From Amycolatopsis balhimycina FH 1894 (GTDB lineage: Bacteria > Actinomycetota > Actinomycetes > Mycobacteriales > Pseudonocardiaceae), in assembly GCF_000384295.1 (NCBI RefSeq), contig NZ_KB913037.1:9313508-9377507 (forward strand): 64,000 nucleotides of DNA. Direction: 5' to 3'. Below, piece by piece: positions 8,901 to 19,115 of the stretch (within the stretch, counting starts at the first letter, position 1; each line of letters begins with the position of its first letter). The notes under the pieces were generated by a model. The model saw nothing but the letters and a program-made list of their open reading frames with translations, made no database searches and was not told where the DNA came from. Position numbers and translations under genes: made by a program.

Positions 8901-9028
8901 GGTGCCTCCCGGTCCGGCGATGCCTCGAGGGTATCGCAACGGCCGAAAGAGGTCTTGGACAGCAACTCGGGGCGACGGCAACCATGGAAATCGAGGGCGT
9001 TCCATCCCACTTCGGAAAGCAGCACACC

Positions 9029-9652
9029 ATGAGCGGTATCAGCATCATCGGCCTGGGGACCATGACCCGCGCCATAGCCACCCGCGCGATCGAGGGCGGC
9101 AACGCCGTCGAGGTCATCGGCCGCGACGCGGTCAAGGCGAAAGATCTGGCCGCCGAGCTCGGCAGCGGCACCACGGCCGGGACATTCGGCACCACCCCGG
9201 CCGGCGACCTCGTCATCCTCGCCGTGCCCTATGCCGGCGCCGTGCCGATCGTCGCCCAGTACGGAGACGCGCTCGCCGGCAAGGTCGTCATCGACATCAC
9301 CAACACCGCCAACCCCGACGCCACCGGGCTGGTCACCCCCGACGGCACCTCCGGTGCCCAGGAGATCGCCGAGGCCGCCCCGGCGAGCGCGCACGTCGTG
9401 AAGGCGTTCAACACCGTCTTCGGCCACATCCTGGCGCAGGGCGGCCCGCTGGACGTGCTTCTCGCCGGCGACGACGCGCAGGCCAAGGCGAGCGTCTCGG
9501 CGTTGATCGAGACCCTCGGGCTGCGCCCGCTGGATGCCGGCGGCCTGGAGGTGGCGCGCTGGCTGGAAGGGACGGGCCTGCTGATGATCAGCCTGGGCCG
9601 CCACGGCGTGGGGAACTTCGATTTCTCCCTCGGCGTCAACCCCGCCGGCTGA
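9029..9652 (+). CDS. NADPH-dependent F420 reductase-like oxidoreductase
   Basis: This 207-aa protein begins MSGISIIGLGTMTRAIATRA, a GxGxM dinucleotide-binding fold placing it with the NADP-binding F420 reductase/coenzyme F420-dependent family. VVIDITNTANPD and HVVKAFNTVFG are family-typical strand-loop segments. The ATG has GGAAAG upstream; an in-frame ATG at 8984 would begin inside the divergent promoter and is disfavoured. It is the first of three consecutive Rossmann-fold genes opposite the LysR gene. The substrate may be F420 or another deazaflavin or quinone; only the NADP fold is supported directly. Confidence 0.85.
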   Translation: MSGISIIGLGTMTRAIATRAIEGGNAVEVIGRDAVKAKDLAAELGSGTTAGTFGTTPAGDLVILAVPYAGAVPIVAQYGDALAGKVVIDITNTANPDATGLVTPDGTSGAQEIAEAAPASAHVVKAFNTVFGHILAQGGPLDVLLAGDDAQAKASVSALIETLGLRPLDAGGLEVARWLEGTGLLMISLGRHGVGNFDFSLGVNPAG

Positions 9653-9700
9653 GCACATCCGCACCAAAGCAGCCTTCCCCCACTCTCGCAAGGAAAAGTC

Positions 9701-10636
9701 GTGCGCGTTTTCGTCACTGGCGGGACCGGCCATTCCGGTTCCTACATCATTCCCGAGCTCATCGCCGCCGGGCACGAGGTCACCGGCCTGGCGCGCTCGG
9801 ACACGGCTGCGACGGCGCTGTCCGCGCTCGGCGCGAAAGTGCGTCGCGGCGACCTCGAGGATCTCGACGGGCTCAAGGAGGCGGCCGCGGATTCCGACGG
9901 CGTCATCCACGTCGCGCACCGGCAAGACCTGCTTCCCTCCGGCGGGCTCGACGCCGTGGCCGCCGCCGAGGTCCCGATCATGCTCGCCTACGGCGAAGCG
10001 CTTGCGGGGACCGGCAAGCCGCTGGTCGCGGCGGGCAGCATCGGCTCGCCAGGCAACCTGGGCCGGCCGGCCACCGAAGAGGACCCGGCCCTGCCCGGCG
10101 GCGACGAGCACACGGGCACTCTGCGGGTTCGCAACATCGTGGAGACCACCGTCATCGGCCTGGCCGGGCAAGGAGTGCGGTCCTCGATCGTGCGGATCGC
10201 CAACATCGCGCACAGCACGACCGACCAAGCCGGCTTCCTCATGCGGCTGATCGCACTCGCCAAGGAGAAAGGCGTCGTCGGCTATCCCGGAGACGGCGCC
10301 AACCAGTGGAACGCCGTGCACGCCCGCGATCTCGCCTCCGTCTTCCGCTTGGCGCTGGAAAAGGGCCCGGCAGGCAGCTATTGGCACGCGGTCGGGGACG
10401 GAGCCATCCCGCTCCGCGACATCGCCGAGGCCATCGGCAGCCGGCTGGGCCTGCCCGTCGTGAGCATCCCCGCCGATGAGCTGATGGTGCCCGGATACTT
10501 CGGGTTCCTCGCCAACGTCGTCACGCGGAGCTACCCGGCCTCCAACCTCATCACCCGCCAGGCGCTCGGCTGGGAACCCGCCCAGCCCGGCCTGCTCGCC
10601 GGTTTGGACAACGGTCACTACTTCCCCGCCGGCTGA
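9701..10636 (+). CDS. NAD-dependent epimerase/dehydratase-like SDR
   Basis: This 311-aa protein has a GTG start preceded by AAGGAAAA. FVTGGTGHSGSYIIPELIAA at residues 4-23 is the extended-SDR GxxGxxG site, and GDLEDLDGL supplies the second nucleotide contact. The usual YxxxK region is replaced by GTLRVRNIVETTVIGLA, so this is an atypical extended SDR. The position in a LysR-linked trio of NAD(P) enzymes suggests detoxification or redox modification of a small carbonyl compound. This is inferred from context. Confidence 0.85.
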   Translation: MRVFVTGGTGHSGSYIIPELIAAGHEVTGLARSDTAATALSALGAKVRRGDLEDLDGLKEAAADSDGVIHVAHRQDLLPSGGLDAVAAAEVPIMLAYGEALAGTGKPLVAAGSIGSPGNLGRPATEEDPALPGGDEHTGTLRVRNIVETTVIGLAGQGVRSSIVRIANIAHSTTDQAGFLMRLIALAKEKGVVGYPGDGANQWNAVHARDLASVFRLALEKGPAGSYWHAVGDGAIPLRDIAEAIGSRLGLPVVSIPADELMVPGYFGFLANVVTRSYPASNLITRQALGWEPAQPGLLAGLDNGHYFPAG

Positions 10637-10650
10637 GGACAGGAACCCCC

Positions 10651-11319
10651 ATGACAACAGTGGGACTCATCGGAAGCGGGAACATCGGCCTCACCGTCGC
10701 GCGGCTCGCCGCCGAGGCCGGCCACCAGGTCGTGCTCAGCAACTCGCGCGGTCCCGAAACGCTCGCGGACACGGCCGCGAAGCTGGGGCCGCGAGCGTCC
10801 GCGGCGACGAGCGAACAGGCCGCGGCGGCCAGTGACATCGTCGTGATCACGGTGCCGGTCAAGGCTTTTCCCCACCTGCCCGCCGCGCCACTGGCCGGCA
10901 AACCGGTCGTCGACACGTGCAACTACGGCCCCGAGCGTGACGGGCACATCCCCGAACTCGACAGCAACGCGCTCACCTCGAGCGAACTGCTGCTGCGCTA
11001 CCTCCCGGACGCCCTGCTCGTGAAAGCGTTCAACAGCATCTTCTTCAAGCACCTGCTGTCACTCGCCCGCCCGGCTGGGGCGGCCGACCGCTCGTTCCTG
11101 CCGATCGCCGGGGATTCCGCACCGGCAAAGGCTGCGGTGACCGAGTTCATCGACTCCATCGGGTACGGCGTCGTGGACGCGGGACCGCTGACCGAGAGCT
11201 GGCGGCAGGCGACGGGCACACCGGTGTGGGGCACCCCGTACGGGCCGTACTCGAACGAGAAGGGCCGGCCGGCCGGCGAGGACGCCATCCGCGCGGCACT
11301 GGCCGCCGCAGCGCGGTAA
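10651..11319 (+). CDS. NAD(P)-binding oxidoreductase, F420-reductase-like
   Basis: This 222-aa protein begins TTVGLIGSGNIGLTVARLAA, an N-terminal Rossmann motif. It has the same architecture as the gene at 9029 but a different sequence (for example VVLSNSRGPETLADTAAKLG and LVKAFNSIFFKHL). The pair are probably old paralogues flanking the SDR gene. The gene starts 14 bases after the SDR stop with AGGAAC as ribosome site. After its stop about 170 bases remain before the convergent LAL regulator, containing only doubtful short reading frames. Confidence 0.85.
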   Translation: MTTVGLIGSGNIGLTVARLAAEAGHQVVLSNSRGPETLADTAAKLGPRASAATSEQAAAASDIVVITVPVKAFPHLPAAPLAGKPVVDTCNYGPERDGHIPELDSNALTSSELLLRYLPDALLVKAFNSIFFKHLLSLARPAGAADRSFLPIAGDSAPAKAAVTEFIDSIGYGVVDAGPLTESWRQATGTPVWGTPYGPYSNEKGRPAGEDAIRAALAAAAR

Positions 11320-11489
11320 CCGCCCGGTGGTGCGCGCGGCGGCGCCGACGGCACTGTGGACCGAGCACGACCCCTACGGTGGACGTCCCGCCGTCCACGG
11401 GCGCACCGCCGCCGACGCGGCCGGCACCATCGAAGGAGCCGCACTGTGACCGGGGAAGTCCCGCACTTCCGCCCGACGGCCCACCCGGG

Positions 11490-14366
11490 TCAGGTGGTGT
11501 CACTGGGAACGGCCAGTGCGCCGGCGATTTCGTCGCGGCCGCGGATGCGGAGTTTGCGGTAGGTGTTGCTGAGGTGCCATTCGACGGCTTTCACGGTGAT
11601 GAACAAGGAATTCGCGATCTGGCGGTTCGTGTGGCCGTCGGCGGCGAGCCGGGCTACCCGGCTTTCGCTGGGCGTCAGCTCGGCGGTGGTGTCGCGGCGG
11701 GACGGCGCTCGGCCGCCGGCGAGGTGGACTTCCGTGCGTGCCCGGCGCGCGAGGTGCGTCGCACCCAGCGTTTCGGCGAGGGCGAGGGCGTCGCGCAGGG
11801 TGTCGCGGGCTTCGGCCGGGCGGCCGGCGCGGCGGATGGCGGCGCCGAGTTCGACGAGCGTGGTGGCGTGCTCGAGGTGTGCCGCACAGCTGTGGTGGAG
11901 GTCGGCGGCGGAGCGGAGTAGTTCGATCCCCTGCGCGCCGCGAGCGAGCAGGCCGGCGGCGCGGCGGGCGACGCCGATGGCGCGCGGGGCGCCGAAGCGT
12001 TCGGCGAGGGCGAGTTCCTCGTTGATGAGCGGCTCGGCGGCATCGCGCCGGCCGAGGCGCAGCGCGGCCAGCCCGGCCTCCGAGCGCCAGGACAGCATCA
12101 CCGGGTTGAGCTGGACGATCTCGACGAGATGCTGTCCGCAGGCGGTGAACGCCCGCAGCGCCTCGGCGTCCTGACCGCGCCGGGCGGCGACCCGGCCGGC
12201 CGCCGCGAGCCGCCAGGCCGCGAAGAGCCCGAAGGGCGTGGCATGCTCTTCGACCGCCGCGAGCACCGTCTCGGCCTGGTCGGTGTCGTCCTGCTCGAGG
12301 AGCGCGGTGACCAGGCAAAGACCGGCCGCCGAGACGTACATGTGCCCCACCCCGCGCCAGACGTCGAACGCGGTGCGGGCGTCGTGCTCGGCCTCGGCGA
12401 CCGGCCCGGTCCACAGGATCTGCCGGGCACGGAACACCGACGCGCCGGCGAGGGCGATCGTCGACCCGCGCCGCCGCGCGTCCGCCAAGGCGAGCTGGAA
12501 GGCGTGCTCGGCCGTCGCGTAGTCGTCGCAGTAGCTCAGCGCGCCCATGGTGTGCCACAGCGCCTGGGAGTCGGCGCCGCCCTCGGTGGCCAGGCGTCCC
12601 CCGGCGAACAGGTCCCTCGCGACGGTCAGCAGTTCGTCGCGGTTCCCGCCCGCGCCCATCCGCATGATCATCGCCTTGCTGGTCAGTGCCCGATCGGCCG
12701 GGCTGTCCAGCCGGGTCGGCCGGTCGAGGATCGCCCGCACCCGCCGGTGGGCGTCGGCCGCCTGGTTCGGGCTCAGCATCGCCGAGGTCAGGTAGGCCGC
12801 GTCCAGACCGGCGGCGAGCTCGTCGGTCTGCCCGTCGCCGTCGCCCTCGAGCTCCGCCCGCCCGCGCAGGCATGCCTCGCACGCCTCGTCAAGCCGCCCC
12901 CGGTCGTGCAGGAGCCGGCTCAGCTCGAGCAGCAGCGTCGCGCGGGTACGGGCGTCGCCGGCCAGTTCGACGGCCTCCGTCAGATGCTCGATGGCCTCCT
13001 GCCCGCCGGTGGCACCTTCGGCGCGGCCCAGCTCGGCGAGCACTTCCGGCCGGGCCGCCGCCGAGGGCGGTTCCCGCAGCGCCCTGTCCAGATACCGCAC
13101 CGCGGATGCGGGCGCGCCGCGAGCGAAGGCCCGGCGAGCCGTCACGCGCAGCGTGGTGACCACCTCGTCGTCCTCCCCCGGCGGCGACTCCAGCAGGTGG
13201 GCGGCGACGCACTCGTCCGCCGCACCGTCCCCGACCAGCAACACGGCGGCCTGGCGGTGCAGCTGGGCGCGTCTGCGCGGCAGAAGCTCGTGGTAAACGG
13301 CGGTACGCACCAGCGGATGGATGAACTCCAGCGGGTCACCCGGCCTGAGCAGGTCCGCGCGGGTCAGCTCGTCCGCGGCGTGCGCCGCCTCCGAGGTGTC
13401 GACCTCTGCCAGCTCCGCGGCCATCGTCAGCGGGGCGTCGTTCTCGAACACGGCGACCGCCCGGGCCAGCCGGTACGCGGCCGGCGACAGGGCTGCCAGC
13501 CGGCGCCGCACCGAGCGGGCCAGCGAACGCGAGGCGAGCGCCACACTCCCGGCCAAGATCTCCGCGTCGGTGCCACCGGGGTGCACCTCGATGGCCGCCA
13601 GCAGCTCCCGGAGGTGCAGTGGGTTGCCGCCGGTCAATTCCAGGCAGCGGCGGCAGAAGCCGTCGTCGGCGTCCGGGCGGCGACGGCGGACGAGCTCGGC
13701 GACCGCGTCCGGTCCGAGCGGCTCGAGCCGGCGCTCCTGCACGTCAGGATCGCCGGCCAGCCGCGCGAGCACCCTGTCCTCGCCCCGGGTCCCCGGCCGG
13801 GTGGCGACCAGAACGGCGATCGGCAGGTCGGTCAGGCGGCCGAGCAGGAACGTCAGCCAGCGCAGCGACGGACCGTCCGCCCACTGGGCGTCGTCGACCG
13901 TGATCAGCAGCGGCGTCCGCTCGGCCAGCCGCACCGCCAGCCAGTAGAGCCCGTGCAGGATCGCGAACGCCGCATCGGACGCCGGCAGGTCGCCCGGCTC
14001 CTCGGCGGCGCCGAGCACCAGCCGGGCAGCGGTCGCCGGGCCGGTCAGCAGCTCCGCTTGCGCACCGCCGCCCGCCCACCGTTCGAAGAGGGTCCGCGTG
14101 ACGCCCCAGGCGAAGGCCCGTTCCAGCTCGTGGCCGCGCGCTCGGAGCACCACGTGCCCCTGGTCGCGAGCCAGCGCGGCGGCGTGGTCGAGCAGCGTCG
14201 ACTTCCCCAGCCCCGCGGCGGCCTCGACCAGCAGCAAACCGCCGCGGCCCGCGTCGGCGGCGGCCACCAGCGCGGCCACCGCGGTCAGCTCGCCGGCACG
14301 CTCCAGGAGTTCCGCCTGCCGTGGCCCGGTGTCCTGTTCGGGTAACACAATCCCGAATTCTGGCAC
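11490..14366 (-). CDS. LAL-type LuxR regulator with AAA ATPase domain
   Basis: This large regulator of the LuxR (LAL) class is about 958 aa. It has a Walker A (EAAAGLGKSTLL) near residue 50, a Walker B (LLITVDDAQWADG) near 160, a long helical TPR-like middle and a C-terminal LuxR HTH (LTPSESRVARLAADGHTNRQ, then FITVKAVEWHLSNTYRKL). The start is uncertain: GTG at 14366 has an AGGGCGG upstream, GTG at 14348 is immediately followed by a TTA codon, and the frame stays open to 14432. If either upstream start is used, the TTA codon lies inside the gene and suggests bldA dependence. It is divergent from the MFS-GNAT gene and probably activates it. Confidence 0.9.
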   Translation of the reverse strand: MPEFGIVLPEQDTGPRQAELLERAGELTAVAALVAAADAGRGGLLLVEAAAGLGKSTLLDHAAALARDQGHVVLRARGHELERAFAWGVTRTLFERWAGGGAQAELLTGPATAARLVLGAAEEPGDLPASDAAFAILHGLYWLAVRLAERTPLLITVDDAQWADGPSLRWLTFLLGRLTDLPIAVLVATRPGTRGEDRVLARLAGDPDVQERRLEPLGPDAVAELVRRRRPDADDGFCRRCLELTGGNPLHLRELLAAIEVHPGGTDAEILAGSVALASRSLARSVRRRLAALSPAAYRLARAVAVFENDAPLTMAAELAEVDTSEAAHAADELTRADLLRPGDPLEFIHPLVRTAVYHELLPRRRAQLHRQAAVLLVGDGAADECVAAHLLESPPGEDDEVVTTLRVTARRAFARGAPASAVRYLDRALREPPSAAARPEVLAELGRAEGATGGQEAIEHLTEAVELAGDARTRATLLLELSRLLHDRGRLDEACEACLRGRAELEGDGDGQTDELAAGLDAAYLTSAMLSPNQAADAHRRVRAILDRPTRLDSPADRALTSKAMIMRMGAGGNRDELLTVARDLFAGGRLATEGGADSQALWHTMGALSYCDDYATAEHAFQLALADARRRGSTIALAGASVFRARQILWTGPVAEAEHDARTAFDVWRGVGHMYVSAAGLCLVTALLEQDDTDQAETVLAAVEEHATPFGLFAAWRLAAAGRVAARRGQDAEALRAFTACGQHLVEIVQLNPVMLSWRSEAGLAALRLGRRDAAEPLINEELALAERFGAPRAIGVARRAAGLLARGAQGIELLRSAADLHHSCAAHLEHATTLVELGAAIRRAGRPAEARDTLRDALALAETLGATHLARRARTEVHLAGGRAPSRRDTTAELTPSESRVARLAADGHTNRQIANSLFITVKAVEWHLSNTYRKLRIRGRDEIAGALAVPSDTT

Positions 14367-14373
14367 GGTGACC

Positions 14374-14425
14374 GCCCTGGGGTACACCTCGTGAACCTGG
14401 GGTCGTGCCTGGGGTTCCGCCCCAG
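14374..14425. promoter_or_regulatory. cluster of CCTGGGGT repeats in a divergent promoter
   Basis: CCTGGGGT occurs as direct repeats at 14376-14383, 14396-14403 and 14408-14415. An inverted CCCCAG lies at 14420-14425, forming a small hairpin with the last copy. The cluster lies between the LAL regulator start and the MFS-GNAT start. Its order of elements (CCTGGGGTA, then CTC, then ACCTGGGGT, then GTGC) resembles the inverted repeat after the second LuxR gene at 22351-22380. Binding by the LAL protein is an inference. Confidence 0.45.
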
Positions 14426-14461
14426 TGCCCACGGGGGTGACCGGCGCGCACGCTGCCTGCC

Positions 14462-16360
14462 ATGAGCTTGTTCGTCCGGACCTTCGCCATCACCTCGTCG
14501 GCGTGGTTCCTCTTCGCACTGGACCGCCTGGCGGTCACCACCGCCCTGCCGGTGATCAGGACCGACCTCGGCGCCGGCCTCGCGGGCGCCGAGTGGACCG
14601 TCAACGCCTACACCCTGTCCTTTGCCGTGCTGCTGCTGGCCGGGGCGGCGCTCGGCGACCGCTTCGGTCGTCGTCGCCTGTTCGCGATCGGTCTGGCGGT
14701 CTTCACCGCCGGGTCGGCCGCGGCGGCGCTCGCGCCGGACGTCGGGACTCTGGTGGCGGCCCGCGCGGTCCAGGGCGTCGGCGGGGCGATCTTCGCGCCG
14801 CTGTCCATGACCCTGCTCAGCGCGGCGGTCCCGGCGGCCCGCCGCGGGGCGGTGCTCGGCGCGTGGGGCGGGGTCGGCGGCCTGGGGGTGACCGCCGGGC
14901 CGCTGCTGGGCGGTGCCCTCACGAGTTTCGCCGGCTGGCAGTGGATCTTCTGGCTGAACGTCCCCCTCGGCCTGGTGCTGGTGCCGCTGGCATGGCGGCA
15001 CCTGGAGGAGAGCCACGGGCCACACGGGCGGCTCGACCTGCGCGGCGTCGCGCTCAGCGGCGCCGGGGTGTCCGGCGTGGTGTGGGCGGTGATCCGGGCG
15101 GGCGGTGACGGCTGGGCACGCCCGGATGTGCTGGTGGCGCTGGTGTTCGGCGTCCTGGCACTGGCGCTGTTCGTGGTCTGGCAGACGCGGGCGCCGGCGC
15201 CGATGCTGCCGATGCGCTTCTTCCGTCACCGGGCCTTCGCCGCGGCCAACCTCACCGCGCTGCTGATGTACGCGGCGCTGTTCGGCGCGCTGTTCCTGGT
15301 CACCCAACTGCTCCAGACCGGGTTGAGCGCCTCGCCGCTTCAGGCGGGGTTGCGCATGCTGCCGATGGTCGTGATGCCGATGCTGCTGGCGCCGGTGGCC
15401 GGCGCCCTGTCCGACCGGTGGGGCACGCGTCCGTTGATGGCGCTCGGGGTGGCGCTGGTCGCGGCCGGGCTGGGCTGGCTCGCGGCCGTGACCGCGCCGG
15501 GCGTGGCCTACGGCGCGCTGGTCCCGGGATTGATCATGCTGGGTACGGGATCGGCGCTGTTCTTCGCGCCGGCGGCCGCCACCGTCCTCGGCGCGGTGGC
15601 GCCGCGTGAGCAGGGGCAGGCTTCCGGCGCGGCGACCGCCGTGCGGGAGATCGCCGTGGTCCTCGGGGTCGCGGTGCTCGCCTCGGTCTTCGCCGCCCAC
15701 GGTGATCTCGGTTCACCCGCCCGGCTCGTCGCCGGCGTCGTGCCGGCACTGTGGCTCGGCGCGGCGCTCGCCGGTGCCGGCGTACTGGCCGCGCTCGCAC
15801 TGCCGCGCGCCAACGGCGTTCCGCTGGTGCGGGCGGCCGGACCCCGCGACCACGCGGCGATCCGCGAGGTGCTCGGTGTCGCCTACGCCCAGTACGCGGG
15901 CGACGTCTCCCCCGAGGTGTGGGACGCCTACCGCGCCGACCTGCTCGACCTCGACCGGCACGCCCGCCACGGGCAGCTGCTGGTCGCGGAGGTCAAGGGG
16001 AAGGTCGCCGGCTACGCGGCGTTCTACCCGGACGCCACCGTGCAGAACCTGGGCTGGCCGGGCGGCTGGGCCGGCGGCCGGGGCATGGGCGTGCATCCGG
16101 ACTTCCGCGGCCAGGGCGTGGCCGACGCGCTGATGGCCGCGCTGGAACACCGGGCCCGCGAGTCGGGCGCCCCCGTCTTCGCCTTCCACACCTCCGGCTT
16201 CATGACCGCGGCGCTGGCGCTCTACGCGCGCCTCGGCTACCGCCGCGCGCCGGAGTTCGACCGCGACATGAACGCCTACTACGGCCTCGACGCCTGCCGC
16301 CCCTGGGCGGCGCTCGCCTACCTCAAGTACCTGCCCGCATCAACCGGAGGAACACGATGA
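14462..16360 (+). CDS. MFS drug exporter fused to a GNAT acetyltransferase
   Basis: This 632-aa protein has about fourteen hydrophobic segments in residues 1-445 of the DHA2/EmrB drug-proton antiporter type; [16 protein letters not shown] fits the loop 2-3 signature. Without a break it continues into a GNAT acetyltransferase domain at about residues 446-632, with the acetyl-CoA loop [18 protein letters not shown] and the closing strand [17 protein letters not shown]-acetyltransferase fusions of this form are unusual. Coupling modification to export is a plausible role. The stop overlaps the ATG of the acyl-CoA synthetase gene (ATGA), and expression is probably driven by the divergent LAL regulator. 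Confidence 0.9.
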   Translation: MSLFVRTFAITSSAWFLFALDRLAVTTALPVIRTDLGAGLAGAEWTVNAYTLSFAVLLLAGAALGDRFGRRRLFAIGLAVFTAGSAAAALAPDVGTLVAARAVQGVGGAIFAPLSMTLLSAAVPAARRGAVLGAWGGVGGLGVTAGPLLGGALTSFAGWQWIFWLNVPLGLVLVPLAWRHLEESHGPHGRLDLRGVALSGAGVSGVVWAVIRAGGDGWARPDVLVALVFGVLALALFVVWQTRAPAPMLPMRFFRHRAFAAANLTALLMYAALFGALFLVTQLLQTGLSASPLQAGLRMLPMVVMPMLLAPVAGALSDRWGTRPLMALGVALVAAGLGWLAAVTAPGVAYGALVPGLIMLGTGSALFFAPAAATVLGAVAPREQGQASGAATAVREIAVVLGVAVLASVFAAHGDLGSPARLVAGVVPALWLGAALAGAGVLAALALPRANGVPLVRAAGPRDHAAIREVLGVAYAQYAGDVSPEVWDAYRADLLDLDRHARHGQLLVAEVKGKVAGYAAFYPDATVQNLGWPGGWAGGRGMGVHPDFRGQGVADALMAALEHRARESGAPVFAFHTSGFMTAALALYARLGYRRAPEFDRDMNAYYGLDACRPWAALAYLKYLPASTGGTR

Positions 16361-17997
16361 CAACCCTGTCCTGCACCCGCGGCGCGACCGATCTCCCGCT
16401 GCTGGAGGAGACGATCGGGGACAACTTCGACCGCACCGTCGCCCTTCACGGCGACCGCGACGCTCTCATCGAGCACGCGACCGGCCGGCGCTGGACCTAC
16501 ACCCAGCTCCGGGCCGACGTCGACGCGCTCGCGCACGGCCTGATCCGGCTGGGCGTCGAGACGGGCGACCGGGTCGGCATCTGGGCACCCAACTGTCCCG
16601 AATGGACACTCCTGCAGTTCGCCACCGCCAAGGTCGGCGCGATCCTGGTGTGCGTCAACCCCGCGTACCGGACACACGAACTGTCCTATGTGCTCGACCA
16701 GGCCGGGATCCGCACGCTCGTCGCTGCATCAGGCTTCAAGGGCGCCGACTACGCCGCGATGATCGACGAGGTGCGGTCGGACTGCCCGGACCTGCACGAC
16801 GTCGTGGTGATCGGCAGCCCGGAGTGGAACGCGCTTCCCGACCGCGATGGCGATCCGCACGTGCTGGCGCGGCGGCAGGCCGCACTGTCCCCGCACGACG
16901 CGATCAACATCCAGTACACCTCGGGGACCACCGGCCACCCCAAGGGCGCCACCCTGACCCACCACAACATCCTCAACAACGCGTTCCTGACCGCCGAGGT
17001 CTGCGAAATCACCGAAGCCGACCGGATCTGCATTCCCGTCCCGCTCTTCCACACCTTCGGCATGGTGATCGGCAACCTCGGCGCCACCACGCACGGCGCG
17101 TGCATGATCTACCCCGCAACGGGGTTCGACCCCGCGGCCACCCTCGCCGCGATCGCCGAGCACCGGTGCACGGTCCTCTACGGAGTGCCGACGATGTTCA
17201 TCGCCGAACTGGCCGTGCCCGGATTCGAAGGCTTCGACCTGTCCAGCCTGCGCACCGGCGCCATGGGCGGCTCGCCGTGCCCGATCGAGGTGATGAAGCA
17301 GGTCGTGGCGCGGATGGGCATGACGGAGGTGACGATCATCTACGGCATGACCGAGACCTCGCCGGTGTCCACCCAGACCCGCGTCGACGACCCGATCGAC
17401 CGCCGGGTGTCCACTGTGGGCAGAGTGCACCCGCACGTCGAGATCAAGATCATCGACCCGGAGACCGGCCGGACCGTGCCCCGCGGCGAGCCCGGCGAGC
17501 TGTGCACCCGCGGCTATTCGGTGATGCTCGGCTACTGGGACCAGCCGGACAAGACCGCCGAGGCGATCGACACCGCCGGCTGGATGCACACCGGCGACCT
17601 CGCCACGATGGACGACGACGGCTACCTCAACATCACCGGCCGGATCAAGGACATGGTGATCCGGGGTGGGGAGAACGTCTATCCCCGGGAGATCGAGGAG
17701 TTCCTCCACACCCACCCCGACATCCACGACGTCCACGTCATCGGCGTCCCCGACGAACGGTACGGCGAGGAGATCATGGCCTGGATCAAACCGCGTCCCG
17801 GCGCCGCCGGACTCAGCGCCGAGACCATCCGGTCGTTCGCCGGCGGGAAACTCGCGCACTACAAGATCCCCCGCTACGTCCACCTCGTCGACGACTTCCC
17901 GATGACCGTCAGCGGCAAGGTGCGCAAGGTCGAAATGCGCGCCACGGCGATCGAGCTCCTCGGTCTCGGCACAGCCGCGGCGGTCGAACACGCCTGA
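16357..17997 (+). CDS. fatty acyl-CoA synthetase (AMP-binding ligase)
   Basis: This 546-aa protein has the complete set of adenylate-forming motifs: [16 protein letters not shown] (P-loop-like A3), [10 protein letters not shown] (A5), GWMHTGDLA (A7), [20 protein letters not shown] (A8, hinge) and [10 protein letters not shown] (A10, catalytic Lys). The overall sequence is of the medium/long-chain fatty-acid-CoA ligase type. It would activate a carboxylic acid to the acyl adenylate and then the CoA ester in the cytosol. It is translationally coupled to the MFS-GNAT gene, so the two probably act on the same class of compound. Confidence 0.93.
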   Translation: MTTLSCTRGATDLPLLEETIGDNFDRTVALHGDRDALIEHATGRRWTYTQLRADVDALAHGLIRLGVETGDRVGIWAPNCPEWTLLQFATAKVGAILVCVNPAYRTHELSYVLDQAGIRTLVAASGFKGADYAAMIDEVRSDCPDLHDVVVIGSPEWNALPDRDGDPHVLARRQAALSPHDAINIQYTSGTTGHPKGATLTHHNILNNAFLTAEVCEITEADRICIPVPLFHTFGMVIGNLGATTHGACMIYPATGFDPAATLAAIAEHRCTVLYGVPTMFIAELAVPGFEGFDLSSLRTGAMGGSPCPIEVMKQVVARMGMTEVTIIYGMTETSPVSTQTRVDDPIDRRVSTVGRVHPHVEIKIIDPETGRTVPRGEPGELCTRGYSVMLGYWDQPDKTAEAIDTAGWMHTGDLATMDDDGYLNITGRIKDMVIRGGENVYPREIEEFLHTHPDIHDVHVIGVPDERYGEEIMAWIKPRPGAAGLSAETIRSFAGGKLAHYKIPRYVHLVDDFPMTVSGKVRKVEMRATAIELLGLGTAAAVEHA

Positions 17998-18020
17998 AGA
18001 GCACGGCTCAGCGGCAACGA

Positions 18021-18048
18021 TCGGTGCGGCGGGGGACCGCCGCACCGA
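18021..18048. terminator. strong bidirectional hairpin terminator
   Basis: A perfect 12-base-pair stem (18021-18032 pairing with 18037-18048, core GGTGCGGCGG) with a four-base GGGA loop lies between the convergent acyl-CoA synthetase and LLM oxidoreductase genes. It lacks a U tract but is the expected form for this genome. Confidence 0.7.
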
Positions 18049-18053
18049 GCCGG

Positions 18054-19115
18054 TCACTTGGCCTGCGCTGTGGTGCGTTCGCCGACGTGCCGGCGTAGTG
18101 CTGGTGCAATCTCCTCGCTCAGCCGGTGCAGCGATTCCTCCACCGCCTCGGACGGCAACCCGCCCCAGTCGGCCAACGCTTGTACCCGGTCGAACCGCAG
18201 CTCGTCGTGCAGCTCCGCGAGTTTGGCCGAGACGTGCTCGGAGGTCCCGATCATCAGGTGCCGTCCGGCCCGCATCCCCAGCTCGAACTCCTCGGAAGCG
18301 ACCAGGAAGCCACCGCCACCAGGGTGCTTGGGGCGCAGGAAGTCCCGGTAGTAGGGATAGGTCGACGTGGCCTCCCGCGTGCTCGACGCGCCGAAGTAGT
18401 GCAGCGCGACTCCCAGCCGCAGGTCGTTCGCGTGCCCGGACCGGTCGCCGGCCTCGCGGTAGACGTCCGCCAGCTGCCGCAGCCGCGTGGGTGTCCCGCC
18501 GATGTATCCCAGGATCATCGGCAGTCCCAGTCTTCCGGCACGAGCCGCACTGGCCGGGGTGCCACCGACGCCCAGCCAGACCGGCAGGGGCTCCTGCGCG
18601 GCCCTGGGCACGATCGCCGCGTCATCGAGCGGAGCACGGAACCGGCCCTGCCAGGTGACGGCCGGTTGTGCCCGGATCTTCAGCAGCAGCTCGAGTTTCT
18701 CCTCGAACGCGTCGTCGTAGTGACTGAGGGGCAAGCCGAAGAGCCCGAACGGCTCGGGGTAGGCGCTGCGGCCCGCGGTGATCTCGGCGCGGCCCGCGCT
18801 CAGCAGGTCGAGCGTGGCGAAGTCCTGGTAGACCCGGACCGGATCGAGTGCGCCCAGAGTGGTGACGGAACTGGTCAGCCGCAACCGAGTCGTCCTCGAC
18901 GCGATCGCGGCCAGCACGACGGCCGGCGAGGACACCGCGAAGTCGGTGTTGTGGTGCTCGCCCAGCCCGAAGTGGTCCAGCCCGAGCTCATCGGCCAGCA
19001 CGGCGAGCGACACGATCTGTTCGACGCGGCCCGAGGGCGTGCGACGAGAACCGTCCACTGTGAACGGTTGTACGTCGGCCAGCGACGCGATCCCGATATC
19101 GACCCGCCGGCTCAC
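18054..19115 (-). CDS. LLM class flavin-dependent oxidoreductase
   Basis: This 353-aa luciferase-like monooxygenase starts at a GTG that overlaps the stop of the upstream gene (GTGA). Typical signatures are LGLDHFGLGEHHNTDFAVSS (about residues 44-63), TTRLRLTSSVTTLGALDPVR and GLPLSHYDDAFEEKLELL. Members use FMN or F420 for oxygenation or hydride transfer. The substrate is unknown. It forms a two-gene operon with the DUF1579-like gene, divergent from an HxlR regulator that is the obvious candidate controller. Confidence 0.92.
   Translation of the reverse strand: MSRRVDIGIASLADVQPFTVDGSRRTPSGRVEQIVSLAVLADELGLDHFGLGEHHNTDFAVSSPAVVLAAIASRTTRLRLTSSVTTLGALDPVRVYQDFATLDLLSAGRAEITAGRSAYPEPFGLFGLPLSHYDDAFEEKLELLLKIRAQPAVTWQGRFRAPLDDAAIVPRAAQEPLPVWLGVGGTPASAARAGRLGLPMILGYIGGTPTRLRQLADVYREAGDRSGHANDLRLGVALHYFGASSTREATSTYPYYRDFLRPKHPGGGGFLVASEEFELGMRAGRHLMIGTSEHVSAKLAELHDELRFDRVQALADWGGLPSEAVEESLHRLSEEIAPALRRHVGERTTAQAK

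Noticed and set aside
11330..11449. A 39-codon open frame with good codon bias after the third Rossmann gene
   Set aside because: No recognisable family or ribosome site for its own start. It could be a decayed gene, but the evidence is too weak for a feature.
12129..14345. Very long open frame opposite the LAL regulator
   Set aside because: The opposite strand encodes clear Walker and LuxR motifs. The antisense frame is Arg/Pro/Gly-rich and is explained by GC-rich codon structure.
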